Origin: Isoptericola halotolerans
GTDB taxonomy: Bacteria; Actinomycetota; Actinomycetes; Actinomycetales; Cellulomonadaceae
Assembly (NCBI RefSeq): GCF_003003075.1
Contig: NZ_PVTX01000005.1
Location: 1-64,000 of the forward strand
Length of the DNA stretch: 64,000 nt
Direction: 5' to 3'
Below the pieces are notes generated by a model. The model had not been told where the DNA came from. It searched no databases and saw only the letters and a list, made by a program, of their open reading frames with translations. Positions 8,781-17,153 of this stretch are shown here, in pieces (the first letter of the stretch is position 1; every line of letters starts with the position of its first letter). The position numbers were made by a program, and so were the translations under genes.

Positions 8781-8811
8781 AGGCCGCGGGTCCTGGTGGA
8801 CTCCGCGGCCT
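8781..8811 (-). terminator. Intrinsic terminator (attenuator) in the whiB7 leader
   Basis: A stem of 9 perfect pairs (8781-8789 with 8803-8811) extends inward by about four more. On the minus strand it is followed by TCGTCTTTTCCCC. It lies between the leader ORF stop and the whiB7 start, only 7 nt beyond the leader stop. A ribosome finishing or stalling in the leader ORF could therefore change its folding. Other short inverted repeats (for example 8716-8733) lie between here and whiB7. This fits conditional termination of whiB7 mRNA. Confidence 0.75.
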
Positions 8812-8818
8812 GGACCGG

Positions 8819-8989
8819 TCAGTGGACCGGATGTCTCCAGGGTGCGGAGTCGGGTGCGAGATCGACGAGGGCTGCCCCAGCGCCGGGACGCGTACGAACG
8901 CGGAAGGCCGGCACGAGCGTGGTCGGGACAGAGTTCTTCCCCGTCGCGATCCCGGTGCCGCCTGTCAGCTGCGTGGTGATGATGTTCAT
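8819..8989 (-). CDS. whiB7 upstream leader ORF (regulatory uORF)
   Basis: A 56-codon ORF in the 478-bp gap between uvrD2 and whiB7. It begins MNIITTQLTGG and ends WRHPVH. ATG 8989 is preceded at 7-nt distance by an 11-base Shine-Dalgarno AAGGAGGTGGG (8997-9007), among the strongest ribosome sites in the window. The stop codon lies 7 nt before the terminator hairpin. The peptide has no domain, signal peptide or membrane segment. Known whiB7/wblC genes carry an upstream ORF whose translation controls read-through into whiB7. The position, SD strength and hairpin here match that role. The peptide itself probably has no separate function. The rest of the gap (8654-8780) holds only possible RNA hairpins. 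Confidence 0.72.
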   Translation of the reverse strand: MNIITTQLTGGTGIATGKNSVPTTLVPAFRVRTRPGAGAALVDLAPDSAPWRHPVH

Positions 8990-9061
8990 CGTCGTGCCCA
9001 CCTCCTTCGTCATCTCGGGCCTCTGCCTCTCGGCAGGTGCCGCTCCAACTCGGTCATGACG

Positions 9062-9098
9062 AGCATAGACGGCTCGGCCGCGCTCGCCACATCTTTTT
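9062..9098 (-). promoter_or_regulatory. whiB7 promoter with WhiB7-type AT-rich element
   Basis: Read on the minus strand, AAAAA (9098-9094) is followed after two bases by the -35-like TGTGGC (9091-9086), an 18-nt spacer and the -10 TATGCT (9067-9062). An A/T run just upstream of -35 is the signature of WhiB7-activated promoters, including whiB7's own. The start site would fall near 9055, giving about 400 nt of leader. Confidence 0.62.
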
Positions 9099-9131
9099 CC
9101 CAACTTTTTCGGAGAACTTCCTCCGGGGCTC

Positions 9132-11180
9132 TCAGTCCCTCTCCGCAGCGCTCTCGACGAGGGTGATGAGGGTCGGTCCGTACCGGTCGATCTTGGCCGG
9201 ACCGATGCCGTTGATCCGCGCCAGCTGGGCCGTCGAGGTGGGGCGCAGCTCGGCGATGGCAGCGAGCGTCGCGTCACCGAGCACCGTGTAGGCGGGCTTG
9301 TCGGTCTCCCGCGCCACCGACAGGCGCCACTCGCGCAGCGCGTCGAAGAGCTCGACGTCCGCGTGCCCGGTCAGCTGGGCCCGCGCCTGGCCGCGCTGCG
9401 CGCGTCCCGTGCCGGTGCGCCCGCGCCCCCTGCCGTCGTCGGGCCAGATGCCGTCGAGGAACCGGGTGCGCTTGCGCGTCGCGCGACCGCCGGGGTTGCG
9501 CGAGCGCGCGTAGGAGATGTCGAGGTGCTCGCGCGCCCGCGTGATGCCGACGTAGAGCAGGCGGCGCTCCTCGGCGACGCCCTCGTCCGTCTCGGCGAGA
9601 GAGATCGGCATGAGCCCCTCGTTCATGCCGGCGAGGAAGACGGCGTCCCACTCGAGCCCCTTCGCCGCGTGCAGGGACGCGAGGGTCACGCCGTCGACCG
9701 TCGGCGCGTGCTGGGCGGACGCCCGCTCGGCGAGCTCGTCGACCAGACCCTGCAGGGTGGCGGGAGCGTCCTCGGAGGCAGCGGCCGCCAGGTCGTCGGC
9801 GAGGCCCACCAGGGCCTGCATCGCCTCCCAGCGCTCACGGGTCGCACCCCGGGCCGCCGGCGGCTTCTCCGCCCACCCCGCCGAGAGCAGGACGTCGCGG
9901 ACCTGCTCGGGCATCGGCTGGTCCGGGTCGGACGACCTGGCGGCGCCCCGCAGCAGCACGACGGCGTCCCGCACGTCCCGGCGCTGGAAGAACCGGGCGC
10001 CGCCGCGGACTTGGTAGCTCACGCCGGCGTCCGACAGGGCGGACTCGAACGCCGCCGACTGGGCGTTGGTGCGGTACAGCACCGCGATCTCGCTGGGCCG
10101 CACCCCGTCGGCGACGAGCCGCGCCGCCCGGGCGGCGATCCCCGCGGCCTCGGCCTCGTCGTCGTCGTAGGTCGTGAAGGACACCGGCGGGCCGGCCGGA
10201 CGCTGCGCCACCAGCTCGAGCGCACCGGTGACGCGGCCGCGCCGCAGGACGTCGTTGGCGAGGTGCACCACCTGTGGCGTCGAGCGGTAGTCCCGGACGA
10301 GCCGCACGACCTGGGCGTCGCGGTACGTGCGCGTGAAGTCCAGCAGGTAGTGCGGGGTCGCCCCGGTGAAGGAGTAGATGGTCTGCGAGGGGTCGCCCAC
10401 GACGCAGAGCTCCTGGCGCCCGCCGAGCCACTGGTCGAGGAGGAAGTGCTGCAACGGCGAGACGTCCTGGAACTCGTCCACCACGAAGTGCCGGTACTGC
10501 GAGCGCACCTGGTCGCCGATGTGCGGGTGCGAGCCGAGCATGTCGGCCAGCATGAGGAGCACGTCCTCGAAGTCGATGACGCCGCGCTCGGTCTTGACGT
10601 CCTCGTAGGCGGCGACGAGCCGCGCCACCGTCTGGTGGTCGAACCCCGACGGCGCCGGCCGGTCGTCCGCGGCGGCCGCCTTGACGTAGTCCTCCGCCGT
10701 CACGAGGGAGACCTTGGCCCACTCGACCTCGCTCGAGAGGTCGCGCACGGCCACCCGGTCGACGCTGGCACCGATGCGGCGTGCCGCCTCGGCCACCGCG
10801 GGCGCCTTGTGCTCGAGGATCTGCGGCGGCGCGCCGCCGACCACGCGCGGCCAGAAGTAGCCGAGCTGCCGCAGCGCCGCCGCGTGGAAGGTGCGCGCCT
10901 GCACCCCGGCGACGCCGAGCTCGCGCAGCCGGGTGCGCATCTCGCCCGCGGCCCGCGCGGTGAACGTCACGGCGAGGACCGACGTCGGGGGGTACGCGCC
11001 CGTCCGCACGCCGTACGCGATGCGGTGCGTGATGGCCCGGGTCTTGCCGGTCCCTGCGCCCGCGAGCACGCACACGGGACCGGCCAGGGCCAGCGCGACC
11101 TCGCGCTGCTCGGGGTCCAGCGCGTCGAGGATCGCGTCGGGATGAAGCGGGGCGCCCGGGGAGTTGGTCAGTACTGGCAT
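9132..11180 (-). CDS. uvrD2: UvrD2, SF1A ATP-dependent DNA helicase with HRDC domain
   Basis: A 682-residue 3'-5' helicase. Walker A is GAGTGKT (41-47), the DExx box is VVDEFQD, and QTIYSFTGA and the late motifs LHAAKGLEWDAVF and VGITRARE are all present. The C-terminal 80 residues, after a basic linker, form an HRDC domain (ATLAAIAELRP, INGIGPAKIDRYG). This UvrD-plus-HRDC layout defines actinobacterial UvrD2, an essential repair/replication helicase in mycobacteria (Rv3198c). The ATG at 11180 gives the usual short N-terminus. It is divergent from the mycoredoxin gene and upstream of whiB7 on the same strand; the 478-bp gap carries whiB7's own promoter. Confidence 0.93.
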   Translation of the reverse strand: MPVLTNSPGAPLHPDAILDALDPEQREVALALAGPVCVLAGAGTGKTRAITHRIAYGVRTGAYPPTSVLAVTFTARAAGEMRTRLRELGVAGVQARTFHAAALRQLGYFWPRVVGGAPPQILEHKAPAVAEAARRIGASVDRVAVRDLSSEVEWAKVSLVTAEDYVKAAAADDRPAPSGFDHQTVARLVAAYEDVKTERGVIDFEDVLLMLADMLGSHPHIGDQVRSQYRHFVVDEFQDVSPLQHFLLDQWLGGRQELCVVGDPSQTIYSFTGATPHYLLDFTRTYRDAQVVRLVRDYRSTPQVVHLANDVLRRGRVTGALELVAQRPAGPPVSFTTYDDDEAEAAGIAARAARLVADGVRPSEIAVLYRTNAQSAAFESALSDAGVSYQVRGGARFFQRRDVRDAVVLLRGAARSSDPDQPMPEQVRDVLLSAGWAEKPPAARGATRERWEAMQALVGLADDLAAAASEDAPATLQGLVDELAERASAQHAPTVDGVTLASLHAAKGLEWDAVFLAGMNEGLMPISLAETDEGVAEERRLLYVGITRAREHLDISYARSRNPGGRATRKRTRFLDGIWPDDGRGRGRTGTGRAQRGQARAQLTGHADVELFDALREWRLSVARETDKPAYTVLGDATLAAIAELRPTSTAQLARINGIGPAKIDRYGPTLITLVESAAERD

Positions 11181-11240
11181 CGTCTGCGATTGTCGCAGGC
11201 GTCCCCGACACGCACGCAGCACCATCCACAGGAGGCTCGC

Positions 11241-11507
11241 ATGACCGCCCGTCCCGCCCTGCCGGACCTCGGCACCGTCACCATGTACTCGACCGCCTGG
11301 TGCGGCTACTGCCGCCGGCTCCGCACCCAGCTGGACTCCGCGGGCATCGGCTACACGGTGATCGACATCGAGGAGCAGCCGGAGACGGCGGAGTACGTCG
11401 AGCAGGTCAACGGTGGCAACCGGACGGTGCCGACGGTCGTCTTCCCGGACGGCTCGGCGGCGACCAACCCCTCCCTGGCGGACGTCAAGGCGGCCCTGGA
11501 CCGCTGA
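11241..11507 (+). CDS. mrx1: Mycoredoxin (glutaredoxin-like)
   Basis: An 88-residue thioredoxin-fold protein. The active site WCGYC places cysteines at 21 and 24. The TVPTVVF cis-proline segment and the GG pair typical of glutaredoxins are present (here GGN before TVPTV). Actinobacteria without glutathione use this protein to reduce mycothiol mixed disulfides. It has a strong Shine-Dalgarno, AGGAGG (11230-11235), 5 nt before ATG. Its position next to uvrD2 matches Rv3198A. It is convergent with nudC, with only 12 bp between stops. Confidence 0.92.
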   Translation: MTARPALPDLGTVTMYSTAWCGYCRRLRTQLDSAGIGYTVIDIEEQPETAEYVEQVNGGNRTVPTVVFPDGSAATNPSLADVKAALDR

Positions 11508-11519
11508 GCGCCGGCCGGG

Positions 11520-12467
11520 TTACCAGGAGCCCGGCAGCCCTTCGCCGTACCACTCCTCGATGAGCGCACGGGCGATCGAGTGCCGTCCCGGCAGGCTGAC
11601 CTCGCCGGCGGACGCCGCGGCGGCCAGCTCCGCCCGGGTGAACCACCGCGCCTCCGTGACCTCCTCGTCGTCGGTCTGGACGGCCGTCCCCACGGCGCGC
11701 GCCCGGAAGCCGAGCATCAGGGAGGCAGGGAACGGCCACGCCTGGCTGCCGCGGTAGACGACGTCGCCGGGTGCGGTGCCGACCACCACCCCCGTCTCCT
11801 CCGCCACCTCGCGGCGCACCGTGTCCTCGAGACCCTCGCCGGCCTCCACGAATCCCGCGAGCGTGGAGAACCGCCCCTCGGGCCACGTCGCCGCGTGCCC
11901 CAGCAGCAGCCGGTCCGCGTCGTCGACGACGGCCATGATGACGGCCGGGTCGGTACGCGGGTACGTCTCGCGCGCGTCGACCGGGCAGTGGCGCGCCCAG
12001 CCCGCCTGGACGACGGCGGTCGGCTCGCCGCAGCGCCCGCAGCGGCGGTGCGTCGCGTGCCAGCCTGCGAGCGCGACCGCCTCCACCGCCAGCCCGTGGA
12101 CCAGCCGGGCAGCGAGGTCGCCGGCCGCGAGCGCGTCGACCTGCCCCTGGGCGACGTCACGCAGACCCGCCCAGCTCTGCGCACCGGCCGGCGGCGGCGG
12201 GTCGTCGGTCTCCGGCAGGACGAGCGCGAGGTGCGCCGCGCCGTCGGACTCCCCCAGGAACAACCACAGTCCGTCGGGCAACCCGGCGGCCGGGAGCAGC
12301 GCGGCACGCGGAGCCTCGTGCCCGACGACGGCGAGCCGCCCGCGATGGACCACCAGCACACCGGTGGTCGGGTCGTCCCGCAGTGCCGCCACCAGGTCCG
12401 GCTCGGCGCGGCGGTGCGCGGCGCGGTCGTGGGCGGCACGGGAGAAGGGCAGGTCGAGAGGGTGCAC
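11520..12467 (-). CDS. nudC: NAD+/NADH diphosphatase (NudC-type Nudix hydrolase)
   Basis: A 315-residue Nudix enzyme that hydrolyses NAD(H) to NMN(H) and AMP and can remove NAD caps from RNA. The Nudix box lies at 205-226 (GFVEAGEGLEDTVRREVAEE). The downstream SQAWPFPASLM (241-251) is the NudC specificity motif. The zinc ribbon is partial: C143, C146 and C161 are seen, but the fourth Cys is absent, as seems common in actinobacterial members. The GTG start has no Shine-Dalgarno; instead TAGCGT (12474-12479) lies 6 nt upstream, a leaderless promoter arrangement. It is divergent from the kinase-like gene at 12586. Confidence 0.92.
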   Translation of the reverse strand: MHPLDLPFSRAAHDRAAHRRAEPDLVAALRDDPTTGVLVVHRGRLAVVGHEAPRAALLPAAGLPDGLWLFLGESDGAAHLALVLPETDDPPPPAGAQSWAGLRDVAQGQVDALAAGDLAARLVHGLAVEAVALAGWHATHRRCGRCGEPTAVVQAGWARHCPVDARETYPRTDPAVIMAVVDDADRLLLGHAATWPEGRFSTLAGFVEAGEGLEDTVRREVAEETGVVVGTAPGDVVYRGSQAWPFPASLMLGFRARAVGTAVQTDDEEVTEARWFTRAELAAAASAGEVSLPGRHSIARALIEEWYGEGLPGSW

Positions 12468-12585
12468 GGCACGACGCTACGTCACCTCTTCTCCGGCGGC
12501 GCCGGTCCGTCGAGTGCGGGCGGGCCGCCGGACACGCCCGGCGACGCAGCGCGGCAGGGGCCCGCGGCCGCACTACGGTGGGCAC

Positions 12586-13509
12586 GTGCCCCGCAGCCAG
12601 CTCGCCCTCGCCGCGTTGTCGACGGCCGCCGTCCCCGGCCTCGACGCCCGGACCGTGCGGCGCGAGGACGTGCCCGGTGACTACGACGTCGCGGTCGTCA
12701 CGACGGGTTCCGGCGAGGAGTGGATGGTGCGGGCGCCGACCACCGCGCTGGCCGGTGCCGCTCTCGAGGCCGAGATCGAGCTGCTGGAGTCGCTCCACCT
12801 CTACGTCGACGCCGGTGTGCTGCCGTTCACCGTCCCGCGGCTCGCCGGCTCGGCCCTGCTGCCCGAGGGTGGGCGTGCCGTCGTCCACGAACGGCTGGGC
12901 GGTGCACCCCTGGACATCTCGGCGCTGCGGCCCGGGCCCGGTCTGGCGGCCGACCTCGGGCGGACCCTCGCGGCGGTCCACGAGCTGCCCGCCGCCGTCG
13001 TCGAGGCGTGCGGCCTGCCGTCCTACACCTCCGCCGAGTACCGCGAGCGCCGGCTCGTGGAGCTCGACGAGGCCGCCGCGACCCGGCGCGTCCCCCGCGA
13101 CCTGCTGCGCCGCTGGGAGACGGCGCTGGAGGACGTGAGCCTGTGGCGGTTCCAGCCCGTGGTGGTGCACGGCGATCTCGCCCCGGACCAGGTGCTCGTC
13201 TCGGGCAACCGGGTGACCAGCATCAGCGGCTGGTCCGACGCCCGGGTCGCGGACCCCGCGGACGACCTCGCCTGGCTGCTCGCCGCCGCCCCGCCGGAGT
13301 GCGTGGACGCGATCATGGAGGCCTATCAGCTCCGGCGGACCGAGCTCACCGACCCACGCCTCGTGGACCGCGCGCTGCTGGTGAGCGAGCTGGCGCTCGC
13401 GCGATGGCTCATGCACGGCGTGCGGCGTCGGCTCCCCGAGGTCGTCGCCGACGCCGAGTCGATGCTGGCGGACCTGGACGAAGCGACCCGCGAGGACACC
13501 CCCGCCTGA
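12586..13509 (+). CDS. Aminoglycoside/choline-kinase-fold protein with altered metal site
   Basis: A 307-residue protein of the APH/macrolide 2'-phosphotransferase kinase fold. The catalytic loop HGDLAPDQ (195-202) is intact with base Asp197. The following metal-binding segment, normally I-D-W in this superfamily, reads ISGW (213-216, then SDARVADPADDLAW), so the Mg-chelating Asp is replaced by Gly. The substrate is unknown; a resistance role is not supported by context. TACGGT (12574-12579) ends 6 nt before the GTG start and there is no Shine-Dalgarno, pointing to a leaderless mRNA. It is divergent from nudC and convergent with adnB. Confidence 0.75.
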   Translation: MPRSQLALAALSTAAVPGLDARTVRREDVPGDYDVAVVTTGSGEEWMVRAPTTALAGAALEAEIELLESLHLYVDAGVLPFTVPRLAGSALLPEGGRAVVHERLGGAPLDISALRPGPGLAADLGRTLAAVHELPAAVVEACGLPSYTSAEYRERRLVELDEAAATRRVPRDLLRRWETALEDVSLWRFQPVVVHGDLAPDQVLVSGNRVTSISGWSDARVADPADDLAWLLAAAPPECVDAIMEAYQLRRTELTDPRLVDRALLVSELALARWLMHGVRRRLPEVVADAESMLADLDEATREDTPA

Positions 13510-13559
13510 ACCGCAGCCTCAGGCGTGAGTGCACCGTCTGGGTCAGGGCGCGCCGCGGC

Positions 13560-16500
13560 CTATGCGCCCCTGACGAGCGCCTCCAGCCCCGCCTCGTCGA
13601 GCAGCTCGGCGGGCCGCACCGTCGTCCCGGAGGCCACGTACACGAACGCAGCGCTCACCTTCTCCACGGGCAGGCCCGTCCAGCGGGCCCAGGCGAGCCG
13701 GTACGCGGCGAGCTGCACCTCGCGCTGGGCGCGGTCGTCCGGGTCGCGCGGCTCGCGGCCCGTCTTCCAGTCGACGACGACGACGGCGAGCGGCTCGCCG
13801 GGTGCGGGCGGCGGCACGTCGGGATCGACGAAGACGGCATCCATGCGGGAGCGCACCATCACGCCACCGATGGGCGTCTCGACGTCCTGCTCGATCGCCA
13901 CCGGCGTCAGGCCGGCCCACGGGGTCTGCTCGAACCGGGCGCGCAGGTCCGACAGCGCCAGGTCGGTCGCGACGTCGAGCTCGTCCGCACCCGGCAGGTC
14001 CTCGACGTCCATGAGCGAGGCCGACGAGTAGAACTGCTCGACCCAGGCGTGGAACAGGGTGCCGCGACGCGCGTGCACGGTCGGCTCGCTCGGGACCGGG
14101 CGGCGTAGCTGCCGGGCGAACGCCTCGCGGTCCCGAGCGAGCCGGACCAGCCCGGACGCCGAGACGTGCGCGGGCATCTCGACCGTCGGCTCGTCGCGCT
14201 CACCGCGCTCGGCCAGCAGGATCGCGGCCAGCTCGACGAGGTCGTGCTCGGCGCCGTCGAGCAGGACACCGTCGGGCGGGACCGTGCCCGCACGGACCGC
14301 CTCGTGCACCCGGGCAGCGGTCTCGCGCAGGATGTCACGCGGGCTCGGCGCGGCACCCGCGGCGCCACTCTCGGCGCTCGCCGGGTCCGGTTGCTGTGCG
14401 GGCCAGACGTCCGTCCGGTCGTGGTCGTCGCGCGGGTTGGAGGTCTCGGCGTCGGGTGCCGGCACCCAGCCGGCGGGGTCGACGAGCCCGGCCTCCGCGA
14501 GCTCCGTGAGGAACGGAGAGACGCGCCGCGGCCGGGAGCCCGTGCCCCACCAGTGCGCGGTGCAGAGGAGCTCGCGGCGCGCACGCGTGAACGCCACGTA
14601 GGCCAGGCGGCGCTCCTCCGCGAGCTGGTGCGCTCCGCAGTCGAGCCGGAACTCGTCGCGTCGGGCGACCAGGTCCTTGGTGTCGGTGGCGGCGTCGAAC
14701 CGGAAGACCGGCAGGTCGTGGGCGTCCCCGCGCAGGTGGTACGGCAGCTCGCCGAGGCCGGTGAGCCAGCCGCTGCTCGTGCGGCCCTTCGACGTCTCCG
14801 CCTGCGTGGGGAAGACCCCGTCGACCAGTCCTGGCACGGCGACCACGTCCCACTCCAGGCCCTTGGCGGCGTGCGCCGTGATGACCTGGACCGCGTCGGG
14901 GTCGGGCTCGCGGACGGGCATGTCGAGCCCGCGCTCCTGGTCGTCGGCGACGCCCAGCCAGGCGAGGAACGCGCCGAGCGTCGCGACGTCGGCGGACTGG
15001 GCGAAGCTCGCGGCGACGTCACGGAAGGCGTCGAGGTGCTCGCGCCCCCGACGGCTGATCCCCTCGGCGGCGGGCGCCCCGCCCGGTCCGGTGGCGACGG
15101 CGCCGGCCAGGATCTCGGCGGTCGTCACCTCGACGTCCAGGCCCAGCGCACGCTCGGCGGCGACCACCAGCTCAGGCAGCGAGAGGTACGTCAGCGACCG
15201 CAGCTCGCGGAGCAGCCGGGCGAGCGCCGTCAGCCGGGTGCGCCCGTCGGGTGTGAGGACCCGGCCGTCCCGGGCGGGACGGCCCGGCTGGGGCAGGTCG
15301 TCGAGCGCGTCGACGATCGACCGGTGGTCGACGACGTCGCCCTCGACCACCGGCGCCTGCTCCTCGTCGAGGTCCGGCTCGTCCGCGGGGGCTGCGGTGT
15401 CGGCGGCAGACCGAGGGCGGGGTGCGTCGCGCCGTGCGAGGTCGGCCGCCCACGAGCCGAGGGCGTGGAGGTCGGCGGCACCGAGGTTGACCCGCGGGCC
15501 GGTGAGCAGCCTCAGCAGCGAGTCGCCGCGGGAGGGGTCGTGCACCGCCTCGAGCAGCGCGACGACGTCCACCACCTCGGGCGTCGTGAGGAGCCCGCCG
15601 AGGCCGACGACCTCCACCGGCAGCCCGCGCCGGCGCAGCGCCGTCTCCAGGGCGGCGAACTGGGAGCGGGCGCGGCACAGCACCGCGGCGGTGACCCGGT
15701 CCGCGGCGTCGGGCCGGGTGGCACGCCGCCACCGGGCCGCCACGAAGTCCGCGACGGCCTCCGCCTCCTCCTCCAGCGTGGTGGCCACGTGCGCCGTCAC
15801 CGACCCGCTCCCCGCGCCCGGACGCAGGTCGAGCGGCGGCACCTGGACCGCCGTCGTCGCGCCCGCCACCTCGCGCAGCGGTGCCGAGGCGATGTTGGCC
15901 GCGGCCAGCACCGCGGCGTCGTTGCGCCACGACGTGCTGAGGTAGCGCACGGCCGCAGCCGCGCCGTCGGCGTGGCGGAACCGCTCGGGGAACCGGGACA
16001 ACCCCGACGCCGAGGCACCACGCCAGCCGTAGATCGACTGGTGCGGGTCCCCGACGGCGGTCACGGCGTGGCCCGCGCTGAACAGCCCGGCGAGCAGCTC
16101 GACCTGGGCGAACGACGTGTCCTGGTACTCGTCGAGCAGCACCACGCGGTACCGGGCGCGTTCCGCGGCACCGACGGCGGGGACGGTGCGGGCCAGCTCG
16201 GCGGCGAGCGACACCTGGTCGCCGAAGTCGAGGGAGTCGCTGTGCCGCTTCCGGCGCCGGTACTCGGCGACGAGCCCGAGCAGCCTCGACCGTTCGGCCA
16301 CCGAGCCGACGAGCTGGTCGACGTCCTTGGTGCGGGCGCGCTGCTTCGGTCCGAGCGGCAGCTCGTCGAGGCGTTCGACGACGTCGTCCAGCGCCGCACG
16401 GGCCGCGTCGACGTCCAGCAGGTGCTCGCCGAGGGCTCCGGACAGGGACAGCACCGCACCGACGACGGTGCTCACGGCCTTGTCGGTGCCGAGGTCGCCG

Positions 16501-17153
16501 TCCCACGACTCCACGACCTCTGCCGCGAGCTGCCACTGGTTGGCCTCGCCCAGCAGCCGGGAACCGGGTTCGACGCCGAGGCGCAGCCCGTGGTCCGCGA
16601 CCAGCGAGGCCGCGTACGCGTTGTAGGTCGCCACGGTGGGGCGGGACAGCAGGTCCAGGTCGCCCGCCGACCGGCCCTGGGCGCGCGCGAGCTGCCCGAG
16701 CCTCGACTGCACGCGCGAGGAGAGCTCCCCGGCGGCCTTGCGGGTGAACGTCAGCCCGAGGACCTCCTCGGGCTCCACCAGCTCGTTGGCGATGAGCCAG
16801 ACGACGCGTGCCGCCATCGTCTCCGTCTTGCCCGACCCGGCGCCGGCGACGACGAGCACCGGCTCGAGCGGAGCCTCGATGACCGCGACCTGCTCGTCCG
16901 TGGGGGCCGGCCGGCCGAGCAGGTCCGCGATGTCGCGCGCCGAGAGCCGTGGCCGCGCCGCGCCCGCGACGGCGTCACCCGCCGTGCCACGGTCGGTGCC
17001 CGGCTCGTCGAGCTCCGGGAACCCGAGCCGGAGGCTGCGCGCCTCGTTCCCGAGCGCCGCCCAGTCGACGCCGCCGAGCAGGTCCGCGCCGTGCTCGACG
17101 TCGCCCGGGTCCCCGGTGCCGCGCGCCGGTTCCGGCGCCTGCGGGGTGGTCAC
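13560..17153 (-). CDS. adnB: AdnB, motor-nuclease subunit of the AdnAB DNA end-resection complex
   Basis: A 1197-residue UvrD-like helicase fused to a RecB-family nuclease. Walker A GAGSGKT is at 104-110. The DExx box VLLDEYQDTSFAQ, HQSIYGWRGA and late motifs AHAAKGLEWDVV and VAFTRARRE are all canonical, so this is the active motor. The C-terminal nuclease shows RSRMDAVFVD and VVVVDWKTG (Asp1128, Lys1130). No Cys cluster is seen. AdnAB processes double-strand breaks in actinobacteria in place of RecBCD/AddAB. The GTG start overlaps the adnA stop (GTGA), so the subunits are translationally coupled. The order adnA-adnB matches Rv3202c-Rv3201c. Confidence 0.92.
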   Translation of the reverse strand: MTTPQAPEPARGTGDPGDVEHGADLLGGVDWAALGNEARSLRLGFPELDEPGTDRGTAGDAVAGAARPRLSARDIADLLGRPAPTDEQVAVIEAPLEPVLVVAGAGSGKTETMAARVVWLIANELVEPEEVLGLTFTRKAAGELSSRVQSRLGQLARAQGRSAGDLDLLSRPTVATYNAYAASLVADHGLRLGVEPGSRLLGEANQWQLAAEVVESWDGDLGTDKAVSTVVGAVLSLSGALGEHLLDVDAARAALDDVVERLDELPLGPKQRARTKDVDQLVGSVAERSRLLGLVAEYRRRKRHSDSLDFGDQVSLAAELARTVPAVGAAERARYRVVLLDEYQDTSFAQVELLAGLFSAGHAVTAVGDPHQSIYGWRGASASGLSRFPERFRHADGAAAAVRYLSTSWRNDAAVLAAANIASAPLREVAGATTAVQVPPLDLRPGAGSGSVTAHVATTLEEEAEAVADFVAARWRRATRPDAADRVTAAVLCRARSQFAALETALRRRGLPVEVVGLGGLLTTPEVVDVVALLEAVHDPSRGDSLLRLLTGPRVNLGAADLHALGSWAADLARRDAPRPRSAADTAAPADEPDLDEEQAPVVEGDVVDHRSIVDALDDLPQPGRPARDGRVLTPDGRTRLTALARLLRELRSLTYLSLPELVVAAERALGLDVEVTTAEILAGAVATGPGGAPAAEGISRRGREHLDAFRDVAASFAQSADVATLGAFLAWLGVADDQERGLDMPVREPDPDAVQVITAHAAKGLEWDVVAVPGLVDGVFPTQAETSKGRTSSGWLTGLGELPYHLRGDAHDLPVFRFDAATDTKDLVARRDEFRLDCGAHQLAEERRLAYVAFTRARRELLCTAHWWGTGSRPRRVSPFLTELAEAGLVDPAGWVPAPDAETSNPRDDHDRTDVWPAQQPDPASAESGAAGAAPSPRDILRETAARVHEAVRAGTVPPDGVLLDGAEHDLVELAAILLAERGERDEPTVEMPAHVSASGLVRLARDREAFARQLRRPVPSEPTVHARRGTLFHAWVEQFYSSASLMDVEDLPGADELDVATDLALSDLRARFEQTPWAGLTPVAIEQDVETPIGGVMVRSRMDAVFVDPDVPPPAPGEPLAVVVVDWKTGREPRDPDDRAQREVQLAAYRLAWARWTGLPVEKVSAAFVYVASGTTVRPAELLDEAGLEALVRGA

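Noticed and set aside
12586-13509. Annotation of the kinase-fold gene as an antibiotic phosphotransferase.
   Set aside because: Only the general fold is visible, the metal Asp is missing, and the context is DNA repair/NAD metabolism.
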